DNA from: Nymphaea colorata
Taxonomy: Eukaryota; Streptophyta; Magnoliopsida; Nymphaeales; Nymphaeaceae
Reading direction: 5' to 3'
Assembly: GCF_008831285.2 (NCBI RefSeq)
Contig: NC_045149.1
Span: forward strand, 16,146,578-16,210,577
DNA length: 64,000 bases
Position numbers and translations under genes: made by a program
The notes under the pieces: generated by a model
The model's input: only the letters and a program-made list of their open reading frames with translations
Told to the model about the DNA's origin: nothing
Database searches by the model: none
Shown here: piece after piece, positions 12,037 to 24,167 of the stretch
How positions within the stretch are numbered: position 1 is the stretch's first letter
Layout of the letters: every line of letters begins with the position of its first letter

Positions 12037-13446
12037 ATGGGGAAGGGCGTTGAAGGGGGGACGACGGATATGGGCGGGAGGGATTACGCGGACCCTCCGC
12101 CTGCCCCGCTCATCGACGCCGAGGAGCTGACCAGATGGTCCTTGTACCGGGCGCTCATCGCCGAGTTCATCGCCACGCTCCTCTTCCTCTACATTACGGT
12201 GGCCACCGTAATAGGGTACAAACACCAGGCGGCCACATCAACCGATCCCTGTGCCGGCGTTGGCATTCTGGGTATCGCCTGGGCCTTCGGCGGCATGATT
12301 TTCATCCTCGTCTACTGCACCGCCGGCATATCAGGTCTCTCTCTCTCTCTTTCGACGGTGTGTGTGTGTAGCGTAGCTGGTCGCACCTGCCTCACTGTTT
12401 TATTATAATGATTACCAGGGGGACACATAAACCCGGCGGTCACCTTCGGTCTCTTGCTGGCGAGGAAGGTCTCCTTGGTCAGGGCGGTGATGTACATGGT
12501 GGCTCAGTGCCTAGGTGCGATCTGCGGTGTTGGTCTGGTGAAGGGCTTCCAGTCTGCCAACTACGTCCGCTACGGCGGTGGCGCCAACGGTCTCGCGTCC
12601 GGCGTCTCCAGGGGCGTCGGAGTTGCTGCGGAGATCATCGGAACCTTTGTGCTGGTCTACACCGTCTTCTCCGCCACCGACCCCAAGCGAAACGCGCGCG
12701 ACTCCCACGTTCCAGTATGCCGCTTCTCTCTCTCCCCTCCATTAATCCTCAGTAGAGGGAGTCTCAGCTTCTTGTCTTAATGCATGGGAAAGTCATGCGT
12801 GCTTAATATTATTAGTCGAACATCTATTATCCATTTTTTCGCCCCCGTGACACGTCCTAATTTGAAATTCCCTTTGCCAAAGTTTATTGAACGTACACAA
12901 CATAAACTAGAAAAGAAAGGCTTCGTGAGAATTTCTCGGAGAAATTCAGTGGAACAACACCCTAAACATGCACATTCACGAATAAGCCCATTAATTAGTT
13001 ACTTTGGGCGATTCCAACAGGTGCTGGCGCCGCTGCCCATTGGGTTCGCCGTCTTCATGGTTCATCTGGCCACCATCCCCCTGACGGGAACAGGCATTAA
13101 CCCCGCTCGCAGCTTGGGGGCTGCCGTCATCTACAATCACGAGGAGACTTGGCGTGTTCATGTGAGTCCCCAATATTCTTATTTCATCGCCACACCCCTT
13201 ACTGTATTTAGAGACACAACCGTCGATCGTGGCTGACGGCTGCAGAATTTTTGTGGACATTTTCCGGCCGACCACTAATTCTGGTTTGTTTTCACTCTTT
13301 GTTATGGCGTCGGGGCGACATTAATTGCACAGTGGATCTTCTGGGCGGGACCATTCGCCGGAGCCGCCATAGCTGCTGCTTATCACCAGCACATCCTAAG
13401 GGCCTCTGCCAGGGCTATGGGCTCGTTCCGCAGCAACCCTAATTAA
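12037..13446 (+). CDS. PIP2: Plasma-membrane aquaporin, PIP2 type
   Basis: Water channel of the plasma-membrane intrinsic protein family, 282 residues, with six membrane helices and two half-helices. Exons are 12037-12334, 12419-12714, 13021-13161 and 13333-13446. All introns are GT-AG and the frame is continuous. NPA motifs are at residues 104-106 (HINPAV) and 225-227 (GINPAR). The selectivity-filter residues His213, Thr222 and Arg228 are visible. Cys72 in loop A (DPCAG) is the conserved tetramer cysteine. Gating residues match spinach SoPIP2;1: loop B Ser118 in RKVSL, loop D His196 in ARDSHVP, and C-terminal Ser276 in GSFRSN. The short N-terminus and longer C-tail indicate PIP2 and not PIP1. 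Ser118 and Ser276 are phosphorylation sites in the family, so post-translational gating is expected. The first intron begins directly with a CT microsatellite. Coding exons are GC-rich against AT-rich flanks. Confidence 0.97.
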
Positions 13447-16390
13447 CGACTGGGCTCTCTCTCTCTCTGCGCGTGCACGAGAGGCACGATTCACTGTCAA
13501 AACTTGGGGTTCACAGTATGAAATAAAATGCTTCTGCTGCTTAATTTGTCTGCCAATGAATTAGGCACGCGCACGCGCACTGGTCACATCCATTCAACAA
13601 CTAAAACGAGGGCCCTCTTCAAAGTATTGCAGTTACAACAATTTGACTTCGACATCTGCTTCACTAATTTTCGATGCCACCATTGAAGCTCCTTGCGAAC
13701 CAAATGACGCTGCCCCCTTCGTGTCTTGTTTGAATGAATTTTCATCTCTCGCTATCTCATCTTTCCTCTGTTGAAGCTCAAAATCGTTCTAACCTTAGGG
13801 ACTCAAATTTGGTCTTCGATGCAATCAATTGCGGTACGTTTTTATTTTTGTTTGCCTTAAGTTTCAGTTACGAGGCAATTGATTTTGGTGCACGGGCATT
13901 GAAAGTTCAAGAGAATGATCGTGAGAGGGGGAGATGGAGGGAGGCAGAGTCTAAGACCTCCGTAACCTTGGGTAGTCAGTGGTGGTTGCCTCGTTGCATA
14001 GAGGGAGCAGGAGAATCCATGTTTTGCGGGGTTTTCTGAAACTGAAACGCATTTTAGAACGACTCCCAAATGGTCTTGTGAAAGCAGAATGCGCGTCAGC
14101 AGTACTTCTAGAATAACCTTAAAAGTAAATGTAAGGCAATGGAAAACAAAATTGTTGCGAAGAAAAAAACTTCTTTGAATAGAAAAATATGAAAGAAAAC
14201 CATTGTCACAATAAAAGAAAAGTCGCACCTTCATCGAGCACTATAGAGAGAGAGAGAGAGAGTAGCTGAAAACCATACTGATTTTAGCATGCCGAAAATA
14301 AAGGTAAGGAAAAGTAATAGAGAATTTCAGATAGGATGGGAGTGCTTTTCATCCTTTCATGTGTTACATAACGTTTACCATTTGTGGGGGCTCTTTGTAA
14401 ATCATTTGTTGATTTCGATAGTTAAACAGCATTCTGTAAAATGGTCTCTGTCTCCACACCTACTTGTAACTCCTAAATCCGTAAGATTTCGCATCATGGA
14501 AATGTCTCATGTACATATCCAAAGGTTTGATCCTGGTTTGGGAAACCTGTGGATGGAATTAAATAACTTTGGAAGAGAAAACAAATTTGAGGAGAAGTAT
14601 TGTGATCATTCCTTTCTTGTTCTTTTTTTTTTTTCCCCCTCCTTGTCATTGGCTTGGCATCAGTTTGATATGGATTTCTGGTCATGCGAGGTCCTCTATC
14701 ATCATTCACATATGAAAGTAAAATGTTTTCTTTATGTTTGTTCAGGTGTAAGGACCCAACCATTCTCGGACGTGGGCTCTTAATTTTGTAAATCTAACAG
14801 TTTTGGTTTCAATTAAAAAAAAAAAAAAGTTAAAAAAACTATAACAACAAATAGCTATACCAACCTCTTTTGAAGATTTCTATGTAAACTAAACTTTAAA
14901 ATGTTACTCCAAGTATGGAGAAGAAATAAAAACAAGAAAAAGCTAAAATTCTTGATAAAATTATAAATAAGAAGAAAGACGGAAATATCAACAAAGTAAA
15001 GGTGAATCGGCGATGGGGGTGGAAAAGGGGTTTCCCTCGGGAATTTGCGGATTGTAATGAATACAAACATACGAGCATTATTAGACTTGGAGACAAAGCA
15101 AGCGTGACTGGGTCACGCTCAGTCGATGAAGGAATAAAAGGCCGAAGAGCGCAATGATGGATTGGAGGGCGGGATAGGGCGCCCCCCGCCTCCTCCCAAT
15201 TAATGATAAATTAATTTACCAGCGTCACAAGAGTTGCAAGGACACCCTGGGGACTGCACCAAGTTAGGCTTCTCAATTTTATCAATGAATTCAATGTTAC
15301 GTACGTACGTGTGGTGTGTACTGTCTTTTTTTTTTTATTTATTTATGAATTTCACCGTCTTCGCACAATATATGTGAGACTGCTCCTACGTACCTAGTAT
15401 ATAATCGTCGATCACAATCACAAGTGCTGTTAACTTTCATTGCTCCGCAACTTTATTTGGTGTTCCGAGTCAACTGCATTGCAGTAGACAGTAGGTGAAG
15501 AATTAATGTTCTGCTTTTGATTAAGCATCGATCTCCTGAGTTACACTTGGTGTTAATAACTAGTGCCAAACTAAAAGCCACATTATATATGTATATACAG
15601 CAAACATGGTCGTTTGTTGGCAATATGATTGCCGAACCGAGCTTGTTTGTCATCACCATCCTGAATCCAGACGCAAGCGAACGGCTTGCCCCCACTTTCT
15701 CTTAAAAATTAAACAAATTAAAGTTCCTTGCACGTTATTAATAGGAGCCCTCATCTGTATGTATGGATTAAAATATAATTACAACATCCGAGTAGGGGAA
15801 CACCGAAGACGTCTACTTGGAGTTCCAGCTATTTGCCTTGAAGATGCCAATAAGGGAGCTAACCTGCGCGGCGAGCGTATAAGATGGTATACGTAAAGAC
15901 TTTCTGAGTGCGAACTGCGAACAAATAAAAAGTGTTTGACAAAATCACATATACTTCGACAACTTCATCATTTTCCTTTCAAGTAAATTAACATAGTATA
16001 CTATGTACACAATCACATAATGTTCTTCGGAATATGCATTTTAAGAACGTGTTTCAAAAACACAATCTATCTTCTTCTTCCACTCTTAATTTACTGCACC
16101 TTCTCACAAGGTGATCTTTTTACAAACGAGTTTTACATGTCTAAAATCACTTTAAGGTTCATCTAGTTTGGTGCCCGATTCATGAGTTTAGTGCAGGACC
16201 AAGATTTGACCTCGGGCGCTAGCTTCTTGCCATTGTTTCGCGCCAAATGCAATTATATGCAAAGAAAGACCTGTTTGGGATTAAAATGCATTCGCAAGGA
16301 GTAGCTTAAGCGCCACCACCATCCCGTGTTGATGGCGGGGAGCAATACGCCTTCGCAAGCAAACCATAATTGGCATTCGATGCATGCCCT
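13447..16390. other. Intergenic between PIP2 and the small membrane protein gene
   Basis: No supported gene. Open frames at 13734-14039, 13857-14234 (-) and 14289-14783 have no domain and no consistent splice structure. (GA)n lies at about 14245-14262, and poly-A-rich stretches lie near 14815-14830. The first few hundred bases presumably hold the PIP2 3' untranslated region. Confidence 0.5.
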
Positions 16391-16393
16391 GGC

Positions 16394-16404
16394 TATATAT
16401 AAAA
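16394..16404 (+). promoter_or_regulatory. TATA box for the gene at 16457
   Basis: TATATATAAAA lies 53 bases upstream of the start codon, which implies a leader of about 25-30 bases. The spacing supports the choice of ATG 16457 over upstream alternatives in the same region. Confidence 0.6.
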
Positions 16405-16456
16405 GCAACCAGCTCCCACCCCAATACCTCCCCTCCATCTCCTCATCATCTCTTTC

Positions 16457-16861
16457 ATGGGGATCCTGTTCCTCTTCTCATTCTGTTCCTTCTTTCTGTC
16501 ACAATCGCCAGAGTCCGGGGTCCCCTTGAGGGCACCTCATGGCTTGGCCTACCAACCTCCTCTTCAGCTGTCACCAAGCGCGGTGGAGTTCTTCAATCCC
16601 CAGGCGCCGCCCACCTCGTCCAGGGAGAAGATGTCCCCAGAGTCGTCCGTGAAGCCGAATGCCACCCCGATACGTGGGAGGCAGGTGATGGTGGAGGGAA
16701 GCGAAGCAACGGGCAGTAACCATGGAATTGGAGCGGCAGGAGCAGTTGGTATTTTCTTCACGTTGCTCTTCCTGGTGCTTCTGGCGCTGTCTGCCTACTA
16801 TGTCTTCGTCGCTCGCCGGCGTGACGCTAGTGCGGCACAACCTGCGAAACCGGCTCCTTGA
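16457..16861 (+). CDS. Small type I membrane protein, uncharacterised (AGP-like layout)
   Basis: Single-exon frame of 134 residues. It has an N-terminal hydrophobic signal (residues 1-15, rich in F and L), a Pro/Ser/Gln-rich external part of about 70 residues, one membrane helix at about 93-115 (GIFFTLLFLVLLALSAYYVF), and a short basic tail (ARRRDASAAQPAKPAP). A PNAT sequence near residue 67 is a possible N-glycosylation site, although the Pro-rich context may reduce its use. The layout matches short arabinogalactan-like or hypothetical plant surface proteins, but I cannot name a family. A TATA box at the right distance, the clean signal-plus-helix layout and the stop immediately after the basic tail support a real gene. 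The function is unknown. Confidence 0.75.
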   Translation: MGILFLFSFCSFFLSQSPESGVPLRAPHGLAYQPPLQLSPSAVEFFNPQAPPTSSREKMSPESSVKPNATPIRGRQVMVEGSEATGSNHGIGAAGAVGIFFTLLFLVLLALSAYYVFVARRRDASAAQPAKPAP

Positions 16862-18118
16862 ATTATGCAGCATCGAACCTCCTAATTATGTTCATCCTTT
16901 TTTTTCTATTTCAAGTAGCGAGGTAGCATCAATCACATTAGTTGCTGGCTAACTGCAGTCTTCCTTCCATGTGTCTATCGCTCATGTTTTGGTTATAAAA
17001 GCGAAAATGAAAAGGAAAATTAAGCTCACCCATCCATCCATGGTGATTGGATTGGTAGGTGTGAGGCACGGGATCCGTCCGGAAACACCGACGGTCCGAC
17101 AATCAAAAGGGATGGGTCCGGACGTTCAACACCAAATGAATGGTGGTCGGTGTAGATCAGCACACTCCACCTGCTCTTTGCAGCTGGAGAACGCCAATCT
17201 GCCTCACCTTCCTTGTGTTGGTTGAACCCAACAATTATAACGGCTACTTTTGCATTTCAAATTCAAGGCTACGAAAACATGATATTATATAAAACTCTTA
17301 TGATCATTATTACAATAAACTTATATCCTTCCCAACAGTATCATTATTATTATTGCTGTTGATGGCTCTCCTTTTCCTTTTTGCCAACAGTGTTATAGTC
17401 AAATGCCCTCAGTAATAGTTAACTCCATCTTATTCATATTCTTAAGCTCCCCATTTTGCAGGTGGGGAAGTTCTCTTTCTAGGAACTGCATAAATTAATT
17501 CATTGTGAGGTACCGATAAGCAGAAATTCTTCCACTGTTGGATCACGGTACTCGGGAAGAATCAGTTTTGAAAGGCCCCGCATCATCCAGATAAAATCTA
17601 CACGTCCTAAAATAAGAACTGATTAATAGAAAAATGCAGGGTGATCGGGCGTCTTGCCACTCTTGTAGAACCTAACCTACTGAATGTTTCTCAACACTTT
17701 TTTTCTTTTCTGAAATTCTCTGTTAAGAAATGGCCGCACTGTAAGTTGAATTAAGTTCAAAACCTTACAGGCATCCAGCATTCAGGTGGTTGACTTTGGG
17801 GCTAAGTGGACCCTTACCTTCGATCAACCCTCTCCACAAATCCGGAACTGGAAATTATGTGCGGATGTTACCCGTGGTTTGAGATCAACCTTTCTCACCG
17901 ATATGTATCTATATTTGGTTAATCTTCCCGTGGATACGCGATGTGCCAATCCCCAGAACCTCTTATCCTTGTTTTTCTTTTTCTCCCAATTTTGATGCGA
18001 CGAGTAATTCAAAAAATGGTATGAGAAGAAGGGGATGACAGCGTCTTCTTTGCATCGGCCAATCATTTTAGCGCCCGCCACTCACCTCACAGAACAGGGA
18101 GAGAGCCAGAGAGAGGAG
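16862..18118. other. Intergenic
   Basis: No gene recognised. A short open frame at 17786-17995 has no domain. The stretch at 17041-17125 has several GGTCCGAC/GGTCCGGAC-like words on one strand, without a clear repeat structure. Confidence 0.5.
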
Positions 18119-18455
18119 ATGCATCTTTGGCCCTCGTTTCGGTTGAGGGATTCCTTCAAGTGGGACTACCTCAAGAACCTCGACCGCAACCTTCAAAGAA
18201 TGAAGAGCGACAGACAGCGGCGGCAGCGCCACAACACCTCTGCCTCCTCTTCCTCCCCCTCCCCTCATCCCAAACCCGACAACTCTTCTTCCTTCCTGCT
18301 GTTGCCATCGGACGTCGGCGATGATACCCCCCAAGTGCAGTCCGACGCCGACAAGGCCGATGGACCTCCCATCCCCACCACCAACTGGATTCTCATCCTA
18401 CTCAGCGAATTATTCCTGATTCTCTCGTGCTGCTATTGTTGTTTCTGTTGTGGAG

Positions 18456-18487
<32 letters not shown>

Positions 18488-18786
18488 CTTCATTTTTTCG
18501 GTTCCTTTTACCAGTAAATAGTCGATCAACTGCTAATTTAGAAATCCTGCCTGATATCAGCTATTACCGTTCTCCCTTTTGGTTTCTCGTGTTTGATCGT
18601 GTCATACTGGCTGAGGAGAGATATTTCTTGACCCTTCTTCTATTTTCATATATTAATTAAAAAAAAGATAAAAGAAGAAAAAAAGGTTCTGCTATCCCTC
18701 TGCTGCCCTGCTTCTTTCAGCCATTGAAACTTTAGGAGCAAAAAATCAACTTGAAGTCGTTTCTGTCCTCAGATTTAGTGTATTAA
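18119..18786 (+). CDS. Small C-terminal-anchor membrane protein, uncharacterised; second exon tentative
   Basis: The first exon starts at ATG 18119, preceded by a GA-rich leader. It encodes about 112 residues: a basic N-terminal region (MHLWPSFRLRDSFKWDYLKN, then NLQRMKSDRQRRQR), a Ser/Pro linker, and a C-terminal hydrophobic helix (NWILILLSELFLILS) running into a cysteine cluster (CCYCCFCCG). Read without splicing, the frame continues through a (CT)n microsatellite to a stop at 18517, which looks artificial. A donor at 18455/18456 (GGAG/GTCATC) is therefore more likely. The acceptor at 18771-18772 (CTGTCCTCAG) in the right phase would end the protein as CCGDLVY, with stop at 18784-18786. The proposed coding exons are thus 18119-18455 and 18773-18786. 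I recognise no named family. The Cys-rich tail could be palmitoylated, which is inference. Confidence 0.45.
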
Positions 18787-21177
18787 AGACTATTAACTGA
18801 TTCATATTCTGGAGGAACGCCTGTTCTGGCTCTCCTGACGGAGCCCTCTCAATGGATTTCCTAGATCCTTTTCTGCTGAGAAGGCACAAAGTCGGGTTCG
18901 GCATAGATAAGAAGGCTTATCAGAAGTGAAACAATTAAATGGGAATGGGATGCAAGAGGCACCCAGGACAATTTTGTAAGACGGGAGCTGTACAGAAATC
19001 AGGTTCCCTTTTATGCAGGGGCAGATCTTTCTTGCAGTATACACTACAATAATCTCAAACTGAGAACTGTTCTATGGTGTTCTTAGTGTTTGGATGCCAT
19101 TTCGTATAAGAAGCAAAATTCCATGTCATGCATGTAAATGATATTTTAGATTCCTTTGGTAAAGTGAAAGGATTATGCAACCAAGTATATGCTCAATAAC
19201 AGGACAGCCTCGAGTAAAAGCCCCATTTGCAACTCTACTCTATTAGCAAGTCCAGTTTCCACGACGCTCTTCCATCCATGGTGATCGAATGCCTAGGAGA
19301 CCTCTGCAGACCTCTTTATTTGTCTAGAGCCGCTCAATGAGCAGCATCGACTTCAACTCTCTTTAGTTCCTCACCTGTAGGACAGCGCCACAAACGATTG
19401 ACGGCGTTTTATCGACTTAGCACTGCGTGGACCTTCACCAAAGTACTCTTGACTGCTGCTCTACTCCGCGAGACGGGTTCCCCATATGCAGGTGCACGCT
19501 CTGAGAGAAGACCTAATCTTGCTTATATGTTTGACCACCTTACCTACCTAAGCTTCATACTTGTTCTGTAAGATTAGCTATTACACTGTGCCATAAAAGA
19601 GATCATAGATGCTTGTGTGCGCGTGCTTGTGTGTGTGAAACCAATTTTTGTGCTCATTCTGGAAGTGGAATGTATATTGGCCGGAAAAGGTGTTGGACTT
19701 ATACCATGCTTGTGCTACTGCATTCTTGGTGTCATTCGAAAAATCTGATGCATGCCTCTGTCTTCTTCCCTTTTCTTTCGTATATTTTTCCTTTGTCGCT
19801 GCTATATTTTCCTGAAAATGAAGACATGCATTTGTTGATTTCTTAACCTGCACCTTGTCAAGAGAAAAGTTCGTGTGAAGTGATCAATTCGTAGTTTAAT
19901 TGATGTTACCATTTATCATCCGAGAGAACTGTGCAATGAGTGGCATATACTTCAATGTGCTCGTGTGACAATTTTCTGATATGCTACTTACTTGCTTGAC
20001 AATTGCTGCAAAACATTTTATGTGCTCAGCGTGTGGCGATGAAGCCAGCAAGTGATTGGAGGGTGTTGTAAAGAGCATAAAGTAGGAGGATTTGATGCTT
20101 CTTGTGTACATTTGCACGGGTGGTTAGTGCTTGTTTCAAAGCCTGGAAGATGAATGCACTATGTTGTTCTTGCGTACAGTTTGATCATCCTAATTAAGTT
20201 TGCAAGTAGTATTTGTTTAAATGGTACCAAGTTTTTTGTGCCAATCCGACAGGAAATAAACGGCTTATGTGGGTGTCAGGTTCGATGTGAACTTTGCGGT
20301 TGCAGCTGTACTAATACTGTTCAATTTTTTTTATAAACCAGGAGACTTTTGACACCGTGTAGCAGCAGCTTCGGAATGAAAATGAAATCCCTGCTGCATA
20401 AAATTCGTTTAATTATAATAAATTTGTCGGGCATGGACCCTTAATTCCACAAGTAGGCTTGGATTTTCGATTATTTGCCAGCCATTATGATCTAATGCAC
20501 ATACACCAATCGCATGCGAACCTGTTCTGGTCCTTTTATCCTCCAGAACTGGTATATATGCGGAATGAGGAAAATGTGGAAAGGGATAGCAAGCGTTACT
20601 CTGTATACGTCTTTCCATACTTGTCCAGATTGCCAGTTTATATCCGTAAACCACTTGCTTTGATCTGATGCCCTGAACAGGTTTAATTACGTACGTTCTG
20701 TGTTGATATTGCTTGCAATTGTGTCAGCCTCCTCCTGTTGTTTAATTACCATTCCTTGCGTATATCAATGTAATATGAGGGGGAGGACAAGCCAACCTGC
20801 TCCATTCATCTTCTCTCCTTTTCAAGTTCCTTCAATTGACACCTATTTGTACGCATGCATACTATCTATATGTATATGATTAGATGTCAATGACCACATC
20901 AGCCATTGCTTTTACATGCATTAATTATATTGCGATAAAACGGGTTGTGGTGAAAGGAAAGCCTCTAACTTCTGAGGGATTAAAAAAAATCAAAACCTTT
21001 ACAAGTTGTCCCCATTACCAGAACATAAACTGAAGGGTAACTCAGGTCTCTTTCCTGCAAGCCCATTTCACCGGAAGGCAAGCTGTAGACCTCCACGGAC
21101 GGCTCCCTCTTGTGCACTATCAGCCTACCCCTCTGTTTCTGGACATCTATGACAAAATCAGACCCATTAAAATTAAT

Positions 21178-21455
21178 TATTCAAATGTTTTGTTGCAATA
21201 TATCTTTACAGATATGATGTTAGAAGTGGTTTAGTGAGAAACATATATTAAGTTAGCATCCGTTTTTTTACTTAATAATAAGTTTTTAATAATAAAAAAT
21301 GAACGGCTCTTAAAATATCATAATTTTGAGAGTAAAACGACTTTTCTTTTTTCTTTTTGCAAAAAATGACTTGGATTAAACTATGATTTATATTAAATCA
21401 TACTTTATTAGATAGTTCACATTTTGTTTAAAGTACTTTTTAACACGAAATTGAG
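21178..21455. repeat. Dispersed AT-rich repeat, copy 1
   Basis: The stretch aligns, diverged, with 56060-56325 in the same orientation. Shared words include AGATATGATG, GAAACATATATTAAGT, the GGCTCTT/CAGCTCTT plus AATTTTGA block, and TTCA(C/T)ATT(T/C)TGTT near the end. It has no coding capacity and is probably a fragment of a transposon family. Confidence 0.6.
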
Positions 21456-21469
21456 ATTCAGTTTCTATC

Positions 21470-21560
21470 CGTTAGCCTAGTGGTCTGCTAATTTTATGTC
21501 GGCGGGACAGCTGGTAAGGGTCATACTTTCATTTTTAACGCCTGGATTTTAATCACAATA
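21470..21560 (+). repeat. Possible degenerate SINE-like RNA polymerase III promoter
   Basis: TAGCCTAGTGG fits the tRNA A-box consensus TRGYNNARNGG at every position, and the words after it resemble a tRNA D-arm region. The B box expected 30-45 bases downstream is poor (GGGTCATAC). It could be a relic of a tRNA-derived SINE or chance, and no intact tRNA can be folded from it. Confidence 0.25.
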
Positions 21561-23106
21561 TGAACATTTTACTAGGTTCGCAAATACTCATTCATCGTCA
21601 AACATGCATGTTTTAGTTCAAGTCGTTCTTTAAAGCAGAAAAAAAAAATCTAATTTTTTTATATATGATGTCATAACAGCCATTTAATTTTTTTTATTAT
21701 TAGAAAACATGTTAAACTAAAAAAAAATGTCTGACTTAGTGTATGGTTCTCTTTAAATGATATTTAGATCATTTCTGTATGGTTAGGTTATGCAAGGAAA
21801 ATACTGCAACAATCAATTTTTAATTGTCTGGTTTTGTCGTCCTTCAGCGATCTGCCAATTACTTGGTACTTATTTTCTTCTCGGTCGACATAATTTTCAA
21901 AGCAACACTCATGGAATGATAGCTCCTATGACTTGAGCTCCGCATGTGCCAAATGGGAACCACTTATTCATGAACATGTACTGGAATGATGAGTAGGATA
22001 CTCATCCCTGCATTTTCCACTCCTGTTCTTGCCGCTTGTCACCAAGTTAAGAAGCATCGAAATTATGGTTCCCGAACCGAAATTGGTGCACGAAAAATTT
22101 TATCTGGATTTTAAGACGAAACATCTTCCCTTTCGTGGCTCTGCATTTCGCCTTCAACTTGTGCAACTCTTTCGGCAGTTTACCTTCACGTTTTGGTACT
22201 TGTTTAGAAAGATGGATACAAGTATTAAGAAGTACGGTGGACGGTCAGATAACTGGTGAGCAGGACGAGTGTTTAACTGTCAGTTATTTAGAAGACTCTC
22301 CCAAATCATTTGGGGTGTTTTTTTTCTTTCTTTCTTTCTTTTGGGAATGTTTCGACCGCTTGGATTAAGAATATCACCATCAAGTCCTTTTCTTTGATCG
22401 AGGGTTATGGAAAATTTGAAATAACACGGCCGAGATTGTTTCCTCCCTTCAATATGAGGCAGCTGATGCTAGTGGAAACACAAGGTTTAGGTCCGCATGT
22501 TATCATCGATGGACGCCAATCCTTTATGGCAACGGTGGTAGCACCAACATTTTCATTTTTCTAAAAGCCATTTAATTTAATTATCCACCATCGTAAACAT
22601 GCTACCGGGTTAGAGAACGTGGTAGACAATTAATGGTTAAATTAAATATGTGTGCCAGCATATGGGGTGATTATGACGATAGATGGTGGAATATTCCATC
22701 AATTTTTATTAACGTGGCGAAAAGCCTCTCTCGTCTTGCTTGACCAAAAAGATTACTCAAGTTCGTTTTTTTCTAGTATATGCATGTTGTAGGGTACTCC
22801 TCTAGATGTGTCGATGACAAAATTCAACTCATTTTTCAATCGATTACATTTTCAAGAAACTTAACTACACAAATCTGAAATCAGGTAACCTTGCATTTTG
22901 ATGTGCACTTATTATTATTAAAGTAAGTTGTGGCTACAATTTCTGACGGATTAAATTATTATGGTGGGAAGACAAAGAAGCATGATGGCATGAAGGAATT
23001 AAACTGTATATTTGCAGCCTCATACGACTGCACTGCAGGCCTTCGTCTTCTTCTAATCAGAATGCCAACCTCGCTTGGATTATGACAGGAAACCTGTCAA
23101 AAAGGA

Positions 23107-23156
23107 AGTGGGGCCCACAGATGGCCCTCTGGGAAAAAAAAAGCTAGTGGGGCCCA
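23107..23156. promoter_or_regulatory. Two GTGGGGCCCAC words, class I TCP-type sites
   Basis: Identical 11-base words start at 23107 and 23146. Each contains GGGCCCAC, which fits the class I TCP consensus GGNCCCAC. Paired sites are typical of plant promoters, but no gene start is evident nearby. The nearest gene reads away on the minus strand with its 3' end here. Confidence 0.3.
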
Positions 23157-24167
23157 CGGACAGATTTACACGTAGTTGAGATTGGAATTGGACGTCCCTT
23201 AACTTAATTTTGTCGCCCCTCCCTCTTCTTCTTCCCTCGTTTCCTAACTTTTTTAGAATACACAGAATGGTGTGAATAATATATGCAAACCTCGAAAAGA
23301 AAGAGAGTGTCTCGCTTTCCGATACTTGTAATCCCACTGGAAAAAAGAAAAGGACAGGTTGGATTGGATGTACAAGACAAATGCAAATGTCTGCCTAAGT
23401 AACCCCGTCTTGCCCTCAAAAGAGAGTAACAAATCAAATGTACATATTGGTGGAGGATACTCTTCACCCATCAATTAACTCCCAGCCCTTTTCTTTTCCC
23501 TCCTCCCACTGCCAATCGACCGGTTTCCCACCAACAATTTTATTTATATCACGCGGATGCGGAGGAGGCCCTCCCATCCAACAAGCACGGGCGTCTTCGC
23601 CGATGCAAAATCGGGACTCCCTTTGTGTTTTCTAATTTGGCTGCACAAATGCGTGCCTCCGGCATGCATAAGAAACAGATTCCTTTTGATTCAATACAGG
23701 TGATCCTGGAGTGACCCTCCTCTGCTATCTCACCGGGAAGATTGAATTAATTTTTCAAAAAAAAAAAAATGACGAAAGAGAGGGAAAGCCACAAACACGA
23801 TGGGCTCTTCATGGCCTAAGTGAAGGGATATTTTGTCAATTTCCACCAATGGGAGGGGTGTGTGGAAGGAAGCTTTATGACAATCGACAACCATAAAACT
23901 AGAGAAAGTAGACATAATAAATGACATTTCCATTATGAAAGCGAGAAAACGTGGGAACAACTTCAGTTTCAAAACAAGACGACAAACACCATACGCTGTA
24001 GCAATAGCTAATAAACATTAGCAGAGAGGAGGACGTGCGGCAATTGAGGACACAAGTTTAGCTCTTTTTTTTTCTTTTTTAATCGGGGCCACGAGAGATG
24101 AGATGAAGGCCAAGGACAAGGTAATCAAGGGAAAATGTGGCTAATTGCTATTGCTCACATCACATGA

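Larger units (their letters stand above)
18787..24167. other. Long gene-poor stretch
   Basis: No gene supported over 5.4 kb. Frames near 19613, 20154, 20459, 22029 and 24145 are short, without domains, or overlap better explanations. Contents include a dispersed AT-rich repeat (21178-21455), a possible SINE-like promoter box (near 21474), a pair of GTGGGGCCCAC words (23107 and 23146), and several A/T homopolymers. The region just below 24168 should hold the 3' untranslated region of the esterase gene on the minus strand. Confidence 0.5.
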
